From: CAZABP01 sp964483245
Lineage (GTDB): Bacteria > Planctomycetota > UBA1135 > UBA2386
Assembly: GCA_964483245.1 (NCBI GenBank)
Contig: CAZABP010000002.1
Span: 62,001-126,000 of the forward strand
Length of the DNA: 64,000 bases
Reading direction: 5' to 3'
This document shows positions 63,446 through 64,000 of the stretch, in pieces. The notes beneath the pieces are model-generated. The model did no database searches. It saw only the letters and a program-made list of their open reading frames with translations, and had not been told where the DNA came from. How positions within the stretch are numbered: position 1 is the first letter of the stretch; every line of letters begins with the position of its first letter. A program made the position numbers and the translations under genes.

Positions 63446-64000
63446 CTGAGCGAATCCGGCGCGCTCGTCGACCATCTGTTCCGGCACGACTACGGCCGGC
63501 TCGTCGCGACGCTGACACGCGTGCTCGGGCCGGGCCGGCTGGAGCTGGCCGAGGATGCCGTGCAGGATGCGATGGTGCGCGCAATGCGCACCTGGCCGTT
63601 CCGCGGCATCCCGCGCGATCCGCTCGCGTGGCTCGCGCGCGTGGCACGCAACGCCGCCGTCGACAAACTCCGCCACGAGCGCGCCGGTCATCGCCTGCTC
63701 GACGAACTGGCGGCGGCGCACGATCCGGTGGCCGGCCCGGCGCCGGCCGACGACAGCCTGCGGCTGTTCTTCCTGTGCTGCCATCCGGCACTCGGGCACG
63801 AGGCGGCGGTCACGCTGACGCTGAAGACCCTCGGCGGCCTCGGCGTCCCGGAGATCGCGCATGCGCTGCTGCTCAAGCAGAGCACCGTCCATCAGCGGCT
63901 CGTCCGCGCGAAGGAGCGCTTGCGCGGGGTCACGTTCGAGCTGCCGGAATCGGCGGCGCTCGAGCCACGCCTCGCCGCCGTGTTGGACGTGCTGTACCTG
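63446..64000 (+). CDS. ECF42-type sigma factor, 3' end beyond window
   Basis: 185 codons visible. Region 2 (HLFRHDYGRLVATLTRVLGPGRLELAEDAVQDAMVRA) and region 4 (LTLKTLGGLGVPEIAHALLLKQSTVHQRLVRAKERL) are clear, separated by RLFFLCCHPALGHEAAVTL, the CCHPAL signature of ECF42. These factors have a long TPR-like C-terminus, which would lie past base 64000. Between the in-frame stop at about 63320 and region 2 there is no ATG, GTG or TTG, so the start is CTG at 63446 (seven bases after GAGGG) or another rare codon. Partner of the upstream DGPF gene. Confidence 0.88.
   Translation, partial: MSESGALVDHLFRHDYGRLVATLTRVLGPGRLELAEDAVQDAMVRAMRTWPFRGIPRDPLAWLARVARNAAVDKLRHERAGHRLLDELAAAHDPVAGPAPADDSLRLFFLCCHPALGHEAAVTLTLKTLGGLGVPEIAHALLLKQSTVHQRLVRAKERLRGVTFELPESAALEPRLAAVLDVLYL

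Overview
The window is very GC-rich bacterial chromosome (roughly 70% GC by eye). It has dense, often overlapping genes, many secreted proteins, several ECF sigma factors, a Pkn-type Ser/Thr kinase and Tat- or Sec-exported proteins of unknown role. Three otherwise unrelated secreted proteins end in the same module of about 40-110 residues, a pattern I associate with Planctomycetota. That placement is inference from gene style; there is no rRNA, tRNA, phage, IS element or CRISPR array here. The region looks chromosomal and native throughout.

Layout: 1-5130, four glycosyltransferases (surface polysaccharide). 5186-7797, an M16 peptidase pair (one catalytic, one not). 7965-19701, a secreted protein, a parvulin foldase, a galactokinase-like kinase, an acyl-CoA dehydrogenase, an extraordinary Tyr/Trp/Gly-rich TPR protein, a sodium:solute symporter with a small coupled membrane protein, and an HEGLH metallopeptidase-like protein. 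19900-32337, FadE-type dehydrogenase, a LVIVD-type secreted protein, an RlmL-type methyltransferase, a DUF2062/AsmA-like membrane protein, a hybrid histidine kinase, a DUF502 protein, a glycosyltransferase and a sialate O-acetylesterase. 32350-40817 (minus strand), a complete histidine operon. 40929-64000, a DUF2314 protein, DEAD-box helicase, thioredoxin, VIT-like and Ca2+/H+ transporters, kinase plus ECF sigma pair, a large beta-propeller exoprotein, RNase HI, a sigma factor fused to an extracellular domain, a peroxiredoxin, a methyltransferase, a Tat-exported NAD-binding protein, an M50-like protease, and a DGPF/ECF42 pair cut by the window end.

The two most interesting systems are these. 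(1) Selenocysteine: two thioredoxin-fold genes carry an in-frame UGA. In the Bcp-type peroxiredoxin (59198-59635) UGA stands exactly at the peroxidatic cysteine, and a perfect 8-bp stem with a 7-nt loop starts 13 nt downstream, the right place for a bacterial SECIS. In a secreted thioredoxin-like gene at the end of the his operon (32350-33597) UGA directly follows a CxxC, and a 6-bp stem-loop lies at nearly the same distance. (2) Histidine operon: hisG, hisC fused to a HAD phosphatase, hisB, hisH, hisF, a hisA-hisI-hisE triple fusion and hisD are all joined by 4-7 nt overlaps and together cover every step of the pathway. They are preceded by a 19-residue leader peptide with seven consecutive His codons and by mutually exclusive antiterminator and terminator hairpins, a textbook attenuator. 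A near-perfect 37-bp palindrome forms the 3' end of hisF, and a decayed copy sits over the stop codon of the selenoprotein peroxiredoxin.
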